From contig NZ_FOCL01000002.1 in the NCBI RefSeq assembly GCF_900110105.1, positions 434,001 through 498,000 of the forward strand: DNA of 64,000 nt, written 5' to 3'. Below the pieces are notes generated by a model. It searched no databases. It saw nothing but the letters and a program-made list of their open reading frames with translations, and was not told the DNA's origin. Below, one piece after another: positions 15,928 to 25,399 of the stretch. Within the stretch, counting starts at the first letter, position 1. Each line of letters starts with the position of its first letter. The DNA is from Mucilaginibacter gossypiicola. GTDB lineage: Bacteria > Bacteroidota > Bacteroidia > Sphingobacteriales > Sphingobacteriaceae. Position numbers and translations under genes: made by a program.

Positions 15928-17130
15928 ATGCCAATAACCAATAAATCTATCTTAATGGTCGCCCTGTGCGCAGGCGTCTTCGTTACGCAGGTTAAAGCGC
16001 AATCGCTGCCACCTGTTGAAACGCAGAAGCCCAACAGCGATTACAAACCTGCTTTTACAGGTCAAACCCGAATCGGCGGCATTCAGACTAAAACCAAACT
16101 AAGTGTTACTGTGATCAATCATCAGTTAAAATCACCCTGGGCTTTGCGTTGTTTGCCCGATGGTCGCTTTCTGATCACTGAAAAGGGCGGCGCCATGAAG
16201 ATATTAAAAGCCGATGGCAGTTTAGATAAAGATATTACTGGACTGCCAGCAATTGCCATTGGTGGCCAGGGCGGTTTGCTGGATGTTAATTTCGATTCGT
16301 CGTTTACTAAAAATCGCACCTTGTTCTGGACTTATTCTGAGCAGGCTGATGGCGGTTTCCAACTGGCAGTAGCAAAGGGAAAACTATCTGCCGATGATAG
16401 CAAACTTGAAAATGTACAGGTAATTTATCATGCCAAACCGGCTTATAACGGACATTTGCAGTTCGGGTCGCGCGTGGTGTTTGACAAACAAGGCAACTTA
16501 TTTGTAAGCACAGGCGAGCATGGCGCCGAAGACATCCGCATGAAAGCACAGGACCTTGCGGCTGCAGTAGGCAAGGTTATCCATATTACCCGCGATGGCA
16601 AACCTGTTCCCGGCGGACCATTTGCCGGCAAAAGCGGTGTACTGCCCGAAATTTACGCTTATGGATTAAGAAACCCCGAAGGTATGACCACCAACCCCTT
16701 AACAGGCGAATTATGGGAGGCAGAATTTGGTCCGCGGGGTGGCGATGAGATCAATATCATCCGCGCGGGTAAAAATTATGGCTGGCCGGTGGTTACCTAT
16801 GGCATAGAATATAGCGGCCAGAAAGTTGGTGACGGCATCCAACAAAAAGACGGCGTTACCCAACCGGTTTATTATTGGGACCCGAGTATTTCGCCCTGCG
16901 GCATCACTTTTTACACAGGCAACCTAATCCCCGAATGGAAAAACAATTTATTTGTTGGCGCACTCGGAGGCTCACACATTGCCCGCCTGGTGATCAAAAA
17001 CAACAAAGTAATAGCCGAAGAGCGTTTACTTAAAGATAAAAACGAACGCTGGCGCTCACTTGTTACCGGAAAAGACGGTGCTTTATATGGTGTTACTGAC
17101 AATGGCAACTTGTACAGAATAGGGAAGTAA
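15928..17130 (+). CDS. PQQ-dependent sugar dehydrogenase (soluble aldose dehydrogenase-like)
   Basis: A 400-residue exported protein with a signal peptide (about residues 1-24, ending VKAQ). The six-bladed propeller of the glucose/sorbosone dehydrogenase family shows in LKSPWALRCLPDGRFLITEKGG (about 70-91), GGQGGLLDV, a GEHGAEDIRMKAQD loop and YGLRNPEGM (about 249-257). It should oxidise aldose sugars in the periplasm using PQQ and calcium. No PQQ synthesis genes are in the window, so cofactor would come from elsewhere. Transcribed alone; a dispersed repeat follows it. Confidence 0.85.
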   Translation: MPITNKSILMVALCAGVFVTQVKAQSLPPVETQKPNSDYKPAFTGQTRIGGIQTKTKLSVTVINHQLKSPWALRCLPDGRFLITEKGGAMKILKADGSLDKDITGLPAIAIGGQGGLLDVNFDSSFTKNRTLFWTYSEQADGGFQLAVAKGKLSADDSKLENVQVIYHAKPAYNGHLQFGSRVVFDKQGNLFVSTGEHGAEDIRMKAQDLAAAVGKVIHITRDGKPVPGGPFAGKSGVLPEIYAYGLRNPEGMTTNPLTGELWEAEFGPRGGDEINIIRAGKNYGWPVVTYGIEYSGQKVGDGIQQKDGVTQPVYYWDPSISPCGITFYTGNLIPEWKNNLFVGALGGSHIARLVIKNNKVIAEERLLKDKNERWRSLVTGKDGALYGVTDNGNLYRIGK

Positions 17131-17141
17131 TTAAATAAATT

Positions 17142-17281
17142 TGTCATTTCCGACGAATGGACGAGGTCGTGCGGGAGCGTGAGGAAAAATCTTGCACGCC
17201 CCGTTTACCGGTTTGTAGGGAGTATGGGATTCTCTTTCGCACCACACAGCGAGCGCTTTACCCGGCTCAATCGAAATGACA
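17142..17281. repeat. dispersed intergenic repeat with inverted ends
   Basis: Starts TGTCATTTC and ends GAAATGACA, about 140 bases apart, with GC-rich hairpin-prone sequence inside. The sequence at 62154-62263 has the same plan. It is non-coding; the overlapping frame at 17179-17403 is rejected. Confidence 0.6.
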
Positions 17282-17348
17282 TTTTTTATTTTTTCTCATC
17301 GTCTGCATGCCTCATCAACCTCTCATTGGTTGTTTTACAAACCTCCAC

Positions 17349-17380
17349 TTGCTTAATTAAACTTTTAATATATACCTTTG
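17349..17380 (+). promoter_or_regulatory. promoter of the cobalamin operon
   Basis: A perfect TAnnTTTG element (TACCTTTG, 17373-17380) with TTG at 17349-17351, spaced as in Bacteroidota sigma-ABfr promoters. Transcription would begin just before the riboswitch. Confidence 0.65.
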
Positions 17381-17385
17381 CCCTG

Positions 17386-17560
17386 CTTTTGGTTCACGGA
17401 TAATTAACGCCCGTGATTAAAAGGGAACCCGGTGTAAATCCGGGACTGTCCCGCAGCTGTAAGCTCCATAACACCGAAGCCCATTCTTATTGTCACTGTC
17501 CCGATCAGATCGGGATGGGAAGACAGGGCCGGGGGGAGTAAGTCAGAAGACCTGCCATAG
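17386..17560 (+). promoter_or_regulatory. cobalamin (B12) riboswitch
   Basis: Conserved segments appear in order: GGTTCACGG, GTGATTAAAAGGGAA, GGTG followed by AAATCCGGGACTG, CCGCAGCTGTAA (17451-17462), GAAGCCC, CACTG, and the B12 box AGTCAGAAGACCTGCC (17541-17556). The variable stem GTCCCGATCAGATCGGGA is intact. It should shut down the downstream receptor operon when adenosyl- or related cobalamin is abundant. Confidence 0.93.
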
Positions 17561-17677
17561 CACATATTAATTCATAGCTTTCGGGGATTGAGGCTGGAAT
17601 GAGGATACCTGTCGTGTATTTCATTTTTTGTAATTCGTCATTCTGTTTGCTGTGAGGTTTTTTAACCCACAACACTC

Positions 17678-19762
17678 ATGAAATTAACTGTGCGCCAAAC
17701 GTTCGCAACACGTAATGGCTGTATTAAAGGTTTACTATGGCTTGTTTCCATCGGGATAACAACGGCCTGCAACTGCCTGCAGGTTTCAGCTCAATCCCTG
17801 GCTCATAAAAAAGACTCGATTCAAACAGATTCGGCCAGGATCAACCATCTTAAGCAGGTAGATATCCGGGCTGCCAAAACCGACATTCGTAATACATCGC
17901 CCACACCGGTACAAGTACTTAAAGGCGAACAATTACAGCGCCTTAACAGTTTTTCTGTGGCCGACGCCCTGCGCTTTTTCACCGGGGTGCAACTTAAAGA
18001 TTATGGTGGGGTTGGCGGTTTAAAAACAATTAACGTACGAAGTTTAGGCACCAATCATGTGGCTGTATTTTACGATGGCGTGCAATTAGGGAATGCCCAA
18101 AACGGCCAGGTCGACCTCGGCCGGTTTTCGCTTGATAATATTGACGAGGTAGATCTGTACAATGGGCAGAAGAGTGATATCTTCCAGGCAGCCAGGTCAT
18201 TTTCGGCAGCAAATAGTATATATCTGCAATCTGCAAAGCCAAAGTTTGCAGCAGGCGAGCATACGCATATACGTTTTAGCTATAAAACCGGATCCATGGG
18301 CCTGGCTAACCCTTCTCTATTGTGGCAGCAGAAACTGAGCAATAAAATTACCAGCGCCATCAGTGCCGAATGGGTGCGATCTGACGGACGCTATAAATTC
18401 AGATATACCAATAGCGTGTATGATACTACAGCCGTACGCAATAATGGTGATATAGATGCATACCGGATAGAAGCCGGGCTTAAAGGCAATACTGCCGATA
18501 GTGCCGCATGGGATATTAAGGGATACAGCTACGTGTCCGAACGCGGTTTGCCCGGCGCTATTGTATCTAACAAATTCAATTACTCACAACGGCAGTGGGA
18601 CCGCGACCAATTTATTCAGGCTAATTACGAAAGTAACATACGTAACCGGTATAGTTTTAAGGCGATTGCTAAATACAGCAGCAATTACGAGCGATATCTT
18701 GACCCGGAATTTGTAACTACCACGGGGTTCCAGGATAATCGCTTTTATCAGCACGAGCTTTATACCTCCATAGCTAATCGTTATCGGATTTTGCCGGTTT
18801 GGGAAACTGCACTTTCTGCCGATTTTCAGATGAACAACCTTGATGCTAATTTATATCACTTTCCGTATCCTACCCGCTATACCAAACTGGTTTCACTGGC
18901 TTCTCAACTTAAATTAAGGCAGTTTAATATACAGGCTTCTTTACTGGCAACTTACATTGATGATAAAGTTAAAGTATTTACAGGAGCCGGGCGTAAAACG
19001 GCCTACACACCAACAGTAACAGCAGCGTGGCGGGTATTGAACAATAATGACCTGATGTTTCGGGCATTTTATAAAAACATCTTCAGGCTTCCTACCTTCA
19101 ATGATCTTTATTATACCGTTATCGGTACTACATCACTCCGCCCCGAATACACCAAACAATATGATGCAGGCTTCACCTATAATCATCAATTTAAAAACCG
19201 ATCTCTTGCATCTTTTTCAGTGCAGGCCGATGTGTATTACAATCAGGTAAAGGATAAAATTGTGGCAATTCCCGGTGCCAACCTTTACCGGTGGATAATG
19301 TATAATGTAGGCGATGTACACGTAAAAGGTGCGGAAATTAATATTCAATCCGGATGGAACATATCCGGCGAACTTATCCTCACTGCCGGCCTCAACTATA
19401 CTTATCAGCAGGCTTTTTATAAAGATGGCGGTGTCACCTTTCATTATAACATCCCTTATATACCTTACAATAGCGGCTCTGTTACTCTTGGGGCAGACTA
19501 TCGTAAGTTTCAATTCAATTACAGCTATATATATACCGGCCTCCGCTACAATGAATTAAGCAATGACCTTAATCACAGCAATAATGAAGTAGAGCCCTGG
19601 TATACGCATGATCTTTCGGCAAGCTATCTTACCAAAATATATAAGCGCAATACCAAATTTACTATCGAGGTCAATAACCTGCTGAACCAGGACAGGGAAG
19701 TTATCTCCAACTTCCCGATGCCGCGCCGCTTTTACAGGTTCAAATTAAGCTACACCATTTAG
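17678..19762 (+). CDS. btuB: TonB-dependent cobalamin receptor, BtuB-like
   Basis: A 694-residue outer-membrane protein. The signal peptide spans about residues 1-39. The plug domain follows (about 58-180), with TPVQVLKGEQLQ, SVADALRFFTGVQLKDYGG and NVRSLGTNHVAVFYDGV. A 22-strand barrel ends in the aromatic-rich FKLSYTI expected for outer-membrane insertion. Its place directly under the B12 riboswitch identifies the cargo. It heads a four-gene operon with surface lipoproteins. The long leader holds the riboswitch, so expression should fall when B12 is present. Confidence 0.88.
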   Translation: MKLTVRQTFATRNGCIKGLLWLVSIGITTACNCLQVSAQSLAHKKDSIQTDSARINHLKQVDIRAAKTDIRNTSPTPVQVLKGEQLQRLNSFSVADALRFFTGVQLKDYGGVGGLKTINVRSLGTNHVAVFYDGVQLGNAQNGQVDLGRFSLDNIDEVDLYNGQKSDIFQAARSFSAANSIYLQSAKPKFAAGEHTHIRFSYKTGSMGLANPSLLWQQKLSNKITSAISAEWVRSDGRYKFRYTNSVYDTTAVRNNGDIDAYRIEAGLKGNTADSAAWDIKGYSYVSERGLPGAIVSNKFNYSQRQWDRDQFIQANYESNIRNRYSFKAIAKYSSNYERYLDPEFVTTTGFQDNRFYQHELYTSIANRYRILPVWETALSADFQMNNLDANLYHFPYPTRYTKLVSLASQLKLRQFNIQASLLATYIDDKVKVFTGAGRKTAYTPTVTAAWRVLNNNDLMFRAFYKNIFRLPTFNDLYYTVIGTTSLRPEYTKQYDAGFTYNHQFKNRSLASFSVQADVYYNQVKDKIVAIPGANLYRWIMYNVGDVHVKGAEINIQSGWNISGELILTAGLNYTYQQAFYKDGGVTFHYNIPYIPYNSGSVTLGADYRKFQFNYSYIYTGLRYNELSNDLNHSNNEVEPWYTHDLSASYLTKIYKRNTKFTIEVNNLLNQDREVISNFPMPRRFYRFKLSYTI

Positions 19763-19764
19763 CC

Positions 19765-20907
19765 ATGAAAATATCAAAAATAGCCCTATATCTACCCGTT
19801 GCCCTGTTTATGGTATTGCTTGCGGCATCATGCCGCAAGGCTCCGCAGGTAATACCCGAACAGGTGGAGCGTTTTGCCGACCCCGATCCTTCAAGCCAGG
19901 TAAAGGGCATATACCTCCTTAACGAGGGCAATATGAACATGAACAAGGCTTCTCTTGATTTTGTCAACTTCCGTACCGGTATTTACCAGCGCAATATCTA
20001 CAATCAGGCAAACCCTTCGGTAACTAAAGGGCTTGGCGATGTTGGAAATGATATTGGCATTTACGGCTCAAAAATGTACGTAGTGGTCAATATCTCAAAT
20101 AAAGTAGAGGTGCTCGATGTAAAAACAGTAAAAAAAATAGCTCAGATAGATATCACGAACTGCCGCTATGTTACCTTTCACAAAGGTAAAGCCTACGTAA
20201 GTGCTTACCTTGGCAAGGTTGGTGACCCCAAAGCGCCAAATGGTATTGTAGCCGAAATTGATACCGCGAGCTTGCAGATAAACCGAAAGGTAACCGTTGG
20301 CCGGCAACCGGAAGAAATGGCCATCGTAGGCGAAAAATTATATATTGCCAACTCCGGTGGTTACAGCCCGCCTGATTACGAACGTACAGTGTCTGTAATA
20401 GACCTGGCTTCGTTTACCGAAATCAAACGGATTGATGTAGCCATTAATCTTGACAGGTTAAAAGCCGATAAATACGGCGACCTGTATGTTACCTCCCGTG
20501 GCGATTATTATACTATCCCATCAAAGTTATTTGTAATCGATACTCAAACCGATGCAGTTAAGAAAACCTTTGATATAGCCGCCAGCAATCTTTGGATAGA
20601 TGATGATACTGCTTATATCTATAGTACCGAATGGAGTTATCCGCAGCAAAAAAACGTTATCACCTATGCCATGCTAAATGTTAAGGACGAAACCGTGCTT
20701 AACAGCCGGTTTATTACCGATGGTACCGATAAAAGTATAGTAGTACCCTATGGCATAGCCGTTAACCCTTTCACCAAAGATGTTTTTGTTACCGATGCCG
20801 GCAATTACGTTGCCGCGGGCAAGATTTATTGCTTTGATAAAACCGGCAAAATGAAATGGCAGAAAGAAGGTGGAGATATCCCCGCGCATATGGCCTTTGT
20901 TTATTAA
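19765..20907 (+). CDS. BtuG-like surface lipoprotein (beta-propeller)
   Basis: A 380-residue lipoprotein. A lipobox cysteine (AASC, about residue 23) is followed by repeated propeller blades (for example KMYVVVNISNKVEVLD, KLYIANSGG and DLYVTSRGDYY). In Bacteroides, BtuG sits over BtuB and captures cobalamin with very high affinity. This gene follows the BtuB gene by 2 bases within the riboswitch operon. The assignment rests on fold plus context; binding was not tested. A second, more distant propeller lipoprotein lies two genes downstream. Confidence 0.75.
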   Translation: MKISKIALYLPVALFMVLLAASCRKAPQVIPEQVERFADPDPSSQVKGIYLLNEGNMNMNKASLDFVNFRTGIYQRNIYNQANPSVTKGLGDVGNDIGIYGSKMYVVVNISNKVEVLDVKTVKKIAQIDITNCRYVTFHKGKAYVSAYLGKVGDPKAPNGIVAEIDTASLQINRKVTVGRQPEEMAIVGEKLYIANSGGYSPPDYERTVSVIDLASFTEIKRIDVAINLDRLKADKYGDLYVTSRGDYYTIPSKLFVIDTQTDAVKKTFDIAASNLWIDDDTAYIYSTEWSYPQQKNVITYAMLNVKDETVLNSRFITDGTDKSIVVPYGIAVNPFTKDVFVTDAGNYVAAGKIYCFDKTGKMKWQKEGGDIPAHMAFVY

Positions 20908-20936
20908 TTCAATCTTTCAAATACACACAGATCTTT

Positions 20937-21824
20937 ATGAAAATCAAACAACTTAAACCATTATTACTGTTAATTGCCCTGTGCGCTTTTACCTGGGCAT
21001 CCTGTAAAAAAGATAAGGTTACAGATACCGCTCCGCAGGAAGCTCCTATTCGCCCGATAACGGCATCGAGTAATGCTTACGTTACTACACTTTTTGATTT
21101 TAACCCGGCCCCGGGGCAGTTTACCAATACCGGTCTGGGCGACACTACTGCTGCAAAAGCAACATTAAAAACAGACCAGGGGCTTGTAAGCCTCGGTGGC
21201 TGGGGCGGATACATCGTGGTTGGCTTTGATCATACTGTGCTTAATGCTGATGATAAAACCGACTTTATTGTTTATGGCAATGCTTTCGCCCAGTTTGCCG
21301 AACCCGGTGTTATTTGGGTTATGCAGGATAAGAATGGCAACGGCCAGCCGGATGATACCTGGTATGAGATAAAAGGCAGCGCTTTTTATAAAGATGGCTA
21401 CACCCGCAATTATTCGGTAACCTACACCCGCCCGGCCTGCGATACCTGCAGTGTGCCCTGGAAAGATAACAAAGGCAATACCGGTGTTGTGCAAACCAAC
21501 ATGTTTCATTCCCAGCCATATTACCCCATCGGCCTAAAAAACAATACCTATACTTTAACAGGAAGCCTGCTGCCATCAAGCAATATCAATATGGACGATC
21601 CTACCTACATCACCAGCGCATCCTTTGATTATGGCTATGCCGACAACAGCGGCGGCGGCGATAAAATTGATATCAGCAGCGCTATTGACGACAAAGGCAA
21701 TAAGGTAAACCTGAAAGGGATCGACTTTATTAAGGTTCAAACGGGAATACTGGCCAATATGGGTTGGTTGGGCGAGCAGTCTACAGAGTTTACCGGAGCT
21801 GCCGATCTGAGCCTGCTTAAATAA
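20937..21824 (+). CDS. B12-operon surface lipoprotein
   Basis: A 295-residue lipoprotein. ATG at 20937 is chosen because it begins the signal peptide (MKIKQLKP) with a lipobox at WASC; the longer in-frame start at 20856 would overlap the previous gene. It contains a beta-rich domain with LGGWGGYIVVGFD, IVYGNAF and DKNGNGQPDDTWYEIKG, found in cell-surface proteins of Bacteroidota cobalamin loci. It may be a second cobalamin-capture protein, analogous to BtuH, but this is not shown by sequence alone. Confidence 0.65.
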   Translation: MKIKQLKPLLLLIALCAFTWASCKKDKVTDTAPQEAPIRPITASSNAYVTTLFDFNPAPGQFTNTGLGDTTAAKATLKTDQGLVSLGGWGGYIVVGFDHTVLNADDKTDFIVYGNAFAQFAEPGVIWVMQDKNGNGQPDDTWYEIKGSAFYKDGYTRNYSVTYTRPACDTCSVPWKDNKGNTGVVQTNMFHSQPYYPIGLKNNTYTLTGSLLPSSNINMDDPTYITSASFDYGYADNSGGGDKIDISSAIDDKGNKVNLKGIDFIKVQTGILANMGWLGEQSTEFTGAADLSLLK

Positions 21825-21866
21825 CCTGCAACGCAAATCAAACAACTATTATAAAAAATCATCATC

Positions 21867-22979
21867 ATGAAAAAAACAATTACAACGAAGCTTGGTGCGG
21901 TTGCATTTTCGTTACTGGTTTTAGTCGCTTCGTCATGTAAAAAAGACGCGGTAAGTTCAAGCAATAACAAAACCCTTAAAACCGAATCATTAGGTAAGTA
22001 TGATAACGGCTTCTTTTTAATTAACGAAGGCTGGTACGGTCACGGAACCGGCAGTGTAAGCTTTTACAGCTTTGCTACCAATACCAAGCAGGATAGCATC
22101 TTTACTAAAGAAAACCCGGGCAAAACGCTTGACCCGGCTACTTCAACTTTAGAGTATGGAACCATATATAATAACAAACTGTTCCTGGTGTCAAAAGTTG
22201 GAGGGCCTGTTGTGGTTACGGATCCGTACTCGCTTAAAGAACTTGGACGCATTGCGGCCGTTGGTGGTAATAACTGGCAGGCTTTTGTTGGTATTGATGC
22301 TACAAAAGGTTTGTTAAGTTCGGCAAGCGGTATTTACCCTTTTGATTTAACAACCTATACAACCGGCACCAAATTAACAAGTGTTACGGGCAGCGTTGGC
22401 GACATGATAAAATCAGGTAATTATATTTTTGTACTGTCACAAAGCAAAGGCGTAATAATACTCAACGTGGCCGACTATTCGGTTGCCAAAACCATTTCGG
22501 GCATGGTTGTAGCTTTCACTAAAACGCCCGATGGCTCGGTATGGGCAGCAGGCGGCACTTCACTTATTAAGATCAGTCCGGCTACTTTGGCTGTAACAAC
22601 TGTTACTTTGCCATTCACTGCAAACAGCACCTGGTTTGCATGGCATCCGGGATCAATCACAGCGTCAACCCAAAACAATACTGTTTACATAGCCAACAAC
22701 GGTACATTTAGTGGTGCCACCACCATTTACAGGTATATTGATGGAAATGCTGCTTCATTGGCGAGTCCGTTCATTACTATCCCTACAGGTAAAGAATTAT
22801 ATGGTTCGGGCATAGGTTATGTGCCGCAAACTAACCAACTGGCAGTTACAACGGTAAAGTCTGGTTTCGGCACTAACTACGGCGTTAATGATCTGTATTT
22901 CTATGACCTGAACGGCACACAGGTAGGCGATTTAAGTTATTCAGGTTATTACTTTCCGGCAATACCGGTATTCCATTAA
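21867..22979 (+). CDS. DUF5074-like propeller lipoprotein, last gene of the B12 operon
   Basis: A 370-residue lipoprotein with lipobox ASSC near residue 24 and a propeller of loose repeats starting GFFLINEGWYGHGTGSVSFY. The opening ([F/Y]LLNEG in the BtuG-like protein at 19765, FLINEG here) is shared between the two propellers, so they are probably paralogues within the operon. It follows the previous gene by 42 bases and is followed by a strong terminator. Role: likely cobalamin or corrinoid capture at the cell surface; specificity unknown. Confidence 0.7.
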   Translation: MKKTITTKLGAVAFSLLVLVASSCKKDAVSSSNNKTLKTESLGKYDNGFFLINEGWYGHGTGSVSFYSFATNTKQDSIFTKENPGKTLDPATSTLEYGTIYNNKLFLVSKVGGPVVVTDPYSLKELGRIAAVGGNNWQAFVGIDATKGLLSSASGIYPFDLTTYTTGTKLTSVTGSVGDMIKSGNYIFVLSQSKGVIILNVADYSVAKTISGMVVAFTKTPDGSVWAAGGTSLIKISPATLAVTTVTLPFTANSTWFAWHPGSITASTQNNTVYIANNGTFSGATTIYRYIDGNAASLASPFITIPTGKELYGSGIGYVPQTNQLAVTTVKSGFGTNYGVNDLYFYDLNGTQVGDLSYSGYYFPAIPVFH

Positions 22980-22995
22980 CCAGGAAGCTATTAAA

Positions 22996-23032
22996 CGAAA
23001 AAAGCTTAGAACTATGATCTAAGCTTTTTTCG
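22996..23032 (+). terminator. terminator of the B12 operon (bidirectional)
   Basis: A 15-bp stem (CGAAAAAAGCTTAGA with its complement) around a 7-base loop, with A and T runs on both sides. It also serves the convergent small gene downstream. Confidence 0.85.
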
Positions 23033-23041
23033 TTTTGCAGT

Positions 23042-23290
23042 TTATTCAGTTGATCTTTTTTTCATGATGTGGTGTAATTCCAGTATAGTACCCGAAGAAA
23101 TGGAGTTAACAAGCTCCCATCCCTGCGCCGACATGTAATTTAAAGCATCTACCACAGATGTAAATTTCTCAACCGTTTCAAATTCTTTACTGAAGTTAAT
23201 TTCCATACCAAAGTCAACTGTAATATCAACCTTGCTTGAAAATGCATGTTTAATTGTTTTGATGATACAATATTTCTCTTGTAGTGACAT
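23042..23290 (-). CDS. DUF4177-like small protein
   Basis: An 82-residue protein. The segment FTSVVDALNYMSAQGWELVNS (about residues 42-62), followed by a short strand and HHIMKK, matches the pattern of small DUF4177-type proteins, where an 'LN..G.EGWELV' core recurs. Function of the family unknown. Convergent with the B12 operon, sharing its terminator. Confidence 0.6.
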   Translation of the reverse strand: MSLQEKYCIIKTIKHAFSSKVDITVDFGMEINFSKEFETVEKFTSVVDALNYMSAQGWELVNSISSGTILELHHIMKKRSTE

Positions 23291-23987
23291 AGGAAGCAGC
23301 TTGTTTAAATGATGGTTCAGATTTTATAAATATACAATCTTGATATTTAAATGGAGAAAATGCGTGGATTTAAAAAAGCTTATTAAAAAGTAAAGCCCCT
23401 GTTGGGCAGGGGCCTTTACTAACCAATTATAAACCTAAATTATGAGAAGACTATTTTATGTGTTGTGCTATCTTTAACACGGTGTAAAAGTAACACTAAG
23501 TTTTGATATTCGGAAAATTTATTTTGTAATTTTTTTGTAAGTTTTACCAATTACTTGTACTTCCGATATCTTATTGTCAAAAATAAGAATAAATCGTTAT
23601 TAATCTAATAAATTTTTGAAAATTGTTTATCATTTTTACTTATCTCTGTTTTTCGAATAAAAAATCTGCCATTTTTAGATTAAAAGTTTACAAAAATTTA
23701 ATTTTAAGTGTTTTTTAAATTAAAATTAAGATTCAAAGACGAATTAAAACCAAAAAACAAGGGAAAAATCAGATTAGATAGTATTTATAGGCCTATTTTA
23801 AATCAAAAACAAAAAAATCGACCTAATTTCATCCGCCAAACCCTTTCTTTTCAACATTTAAAGAACAACTCTTTGCTAAATCAATTTATGTCCTAAACGC
23901 TACAGGGTTATAAAAATTACTTTACAAAGGCTTTTTTTTAAATACGCTTTAACATTTTTGCAGCGAAAATACACTACTCCTTAAAAT
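23291..23987. other. AT-rich intergenic region with one hairpin
   Basis: No convincing gene; the 62-codon frame at 23708-23896 is low-complexity Lys/Asn-rich and rejected. A hairpin with an 11-codon frame is listed separately. The promoter of the MFS gene probably lies in the last 60 bases. Confidence 0.5.
23390..23477 (+). promoter_or_regulatory. hairpin followed by an 11-residue micro-ORF
   Basis: GTAAAG plus CCCCT pairs with AGGGG plus CTTTAC around a short loop. It is followed after 22 bases by ATG (23442) and an 11-codon frame, MRRLFYVLCYL. This could be an orphan leader, a small RNA or a terminator relic. No target gene follows closely. Confidence 0.3.
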
Positions 23988-25199
23988 ATGTCCTCAACTC
24001 ATACCGCAAAACAACATCCGCACCTTACTCCTCTAACACTATGGATCATGACCATAGCTACGGGCCTGGTAGTGGCAAACATATATTACAACCAGCCATT
24101 ACTGGCAGATATGGCGCACACCTTTGGCGTAAGCGATAAAATAGCGCAGCAAATATCACTTTTTACGCAAATAGGCTATGCCACCGGGTTATTATTTATA
24201 GTGCCGTTGGCTGATATGCTAAAACGTAAGCGCCTTATTTTGATTGATTTTGTACTCATTATAGCATCGTTAATAGCCAGTGCCATGGCTCCATCTGTAA
24301 CTATACTTACAATAGCCGGCTTTTTGGTAGGTGTATCATCAGTAATACCACAGTTGCTGATCCCTATGGCGGCGCACCTGGCTAAACCACATGAGCGGGG
24401 CAAAAAGATTGGTTTTGTAATGAGCGGCTTATTAATAGGTATCTTGCTGTCTCGTACATTAAGTGGTTTTATAGGCGAACAATTTGGCTGGCGATGTATG
24501 TATTATATAGCAGCCGGCCTGATGCTGCTTATTTGGCTCATGATATTTTTATTTCTGCCCGAAATAGAACCTGATTATAAAGGTAATTATAGCAAACTAA
24601 TGAAATCGTTAATCCATTTAGTAAAAACACAGCCACAATTAAGGCTGGCTGCCTTCAGAGGAGCTTTGTGCTTTGCCGGCTTTAGTGCTTTTTGGACAAC
24701 ATTAGTATTTCTGTTAAAGGAACCACAATTTAATGAAGGCAGCGCGGCTGCGGGCATGTTTGGCCTGGTTGGCGCTTTTGGCGCAGTGGCCGTGGGCTTC
24801 ATGGGCCGGCTGAGCGATAAAATGGACGCGTATAAGCTATCTATTTATACACTTTCACTTATCCTGATCTCCTTTATTGTATTCTATTTCTCGAGCCATA
24901 GTATAATTGGGCTTATCATCGGGGTTATCCTACTGGACATGGGCGTTCAGGCTACGCATATCTCCAATCAGTCTATCATTTTCGCGTTGATCCCTGAAGC
25001 CCGTAACCGGATCAATACAGTATACATGGTGTCTTATTTTATAGGCGGGGCATTAGGCACTTTCTTCGCCAGCCTGGTTTGGAAAAATTACGGATGGAAT
25101 GGGGTATGCGCTATCGGAGCTACCTTATCAGTAATAGTAATCATTGTGCATTTGTTAAACTACAGAAAATCGTCCGTTGCTGTATCTGATGTTCGGTAA
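23988..25199 (+). CDS. MFS transporter
   Basis: A 403-residue protein with 12 predicted membrane helices. It shows the MFS hallmark loop between helices 2 and 3 (PLADMLKRKRLI, about residues 76-87), an ANIYYNQPLL motif in helix 1 (about 30-39) and a second-half loop GRLSDKMDAYK. It resembles the YbjJ/AraJ-like efflux group. Substrate unknown; no regulator is adjacent, so drug or metabolite export is only a guess. Single-gene transcription unit. Confidence 0.85.
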   Translation: MSSTHTAKQHPHLTPLTLWIMTIATGLVVANIYYNQPLLADMAHTFGVSDKIAQQISLFTQIGYATGLLFIVPLADMLKRKRLILIDFVLIIASLIASAMAPSVTILTIAGFLVGVSSVIPQLLIPMAAHLAKPHERGKKIGFVMSGLLIGILLSRTLSGFIGEQFGWRCMYYIAAGLMLLIWLMIFLFLPEIEPDYKGNYSKLMKSLIHLVKTQPQLRLAAFRGALCFAGFSAFWTTLVFLLKEPQFNEGSAAAGMFGLVGAFGAVAVGFMGRLSDKMDAYKLSIYTLSLILISFIVFYFSSHSIIGLIIGVILLDMGVQATHISNQSIIFALIPEARNRINTVYMVSYFIGGALGTFFASLVWKNYGWNGVCAIGATLSVIVIIVHLLNYRKSSVAVSDVR

Positions 25200-25399
25200 T
25201 GCATACCTGCCTTTTGGTTTCAGTAAGCGATTTAAAGCATATCAATTAAAAAAAGTTAAAATTTCGCCTCAAAAAACAACATTGAATTTCAATGATTTAC
25301 ATTATATTGTAAAATAAATTTGAGGTTTTTATGACTTTTTAACCCGTTTGATAAAAGTTTGGCATTGATTTGGAGAAGTACCAATCAAACGCAGCTGTT

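Noticed and set aside
17179..17403. A 74-codon plus frame before the B12 riboswitch
   Set aside because: It runs through a dispersed repeat, the -33/-7 promoter and the riboswitch leader; no coding signature.
23708..23896. A 62-codon plus frame in the region before the MFS gene
   Set aside because: Lys/Asn/Phe-rich low-complexity sequence in very AT-rich DNA, no ribosome binding site and no neighbours.
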